Assembly: GCF_000686045.1 (NCBI RefSeq)
Contig: NZ_JMLV01000001.1
Location: 582,310 to 646,309, forward strand
DNA from: Fodinicurvata fenggangensis DSM 21160
GTDB lineage: Bacteria > Pseudomonadota > Alphaproteobacteria > Kiloniellales > DSM-21159
Direction: 5' to 3'
DNA: 64,000 bases
This document shows, piece by piece, positions 63,978 to 64,000 of the stretch; within the stretch, counting starts at the first letter, position 1; each line of letters begins with the position of its first letter. Below the pieces are notes generated by a model that searched no databases, was not told the origin of the DNA, and was given only the letters and a program-made list of their open reading frames with translations. Position numbers and translations under genes: made by a program.

Positions 63978-64000
63978 TAAAACACGGTTGCTGAGGTGCG

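Overview
The window is a contiguous piece of an alphaproteobacterial chromosome, most likely Rhodospirillales in the broad sense; the genus cannot be fixed from sequence alone. The pointers are: CckA beside a flagellar operon; an LdtR-type MarR regulator; DUF6468 and MotE flagellar proteins; a CheZ with the FQDITGQ motif; SAM-II-type leader RNA before metY; NDUFAF3/NDUFAF6-type proteins around secDF-yajC; and a magnesium-type (Asp-rich) HemB. Coding density is high and GC content moderately high. I saw no rRNA, tRNA or CRISPR array.

Layout. 1-7000: DNA maintenance genes, gyrA (cut by the window edge), elaA and ssb on minus, uvrA divergent from ssb. 6995-13200: envelope and housekeeping genes (LpxR-like lipid A deacylase, PBP4-type DacB, trmFO, NDUFAF6-like protein, sodB with a clear terminator, a small membrane protein). 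13240-16690: the protein export operon yajC-secD-secF plus an Mth938/NDUFAF3-like gene. 16870-19000: an LdtR-like regulator, a 3-hydroxyisobutyryl-CoA hydrolase-like gene and a 328-base AT-rich intergenic region. 19000-25300: an unrecognised, possibly PAS-like protein, a leader with two SAM-II-like aptamers separated by a terminator, metY, hemB, a YheT-type hydrolase and a UMF1-type transporter. 25340-32540: an NfeD protease/slipin pair, then a PadR-regulated RND efflux operon. 32600-40800: an unknown protein preceded by palindromes, a LysM protein, a LOG-family phosphoribohydrolase, icd, two tandem cyclophilins and alaS. 41000-44600: recA and cckA.

44670-62550 is a flagellar and chemotaxis region in four blocks: flgB-flgC-fliE-fliQ-fliR-flhB (minus); csrA, flhX, fliO, fliP (plus); fliL-fliM-DUF6468-motE-cheY-cheZ-motB-like-motB-TPR protein (minus); and flgF-flgG-flgA-flgH (plus). 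The last two blocks are divergent, and the 306-base gap between them holds a sigma-54-type promoter for each direction. The far right end is an IS110-family element beside a cluster of palindromic repeats; its end may lie outside the window.

The observations most worth following are the tandem SAM-II-type leader of metY with a visible antiterminator, the IS110 left-end non-coding region as a candidate bridge RNA together with a Ser-to-Thr change at the presumed catalytic position, the pair of complex I assembly-factor homologues around the sec operon, the 1063-residue TPR protein and the Asp-less MotB paralogue in the motility cluster, and a tandem hairpin element before icd.
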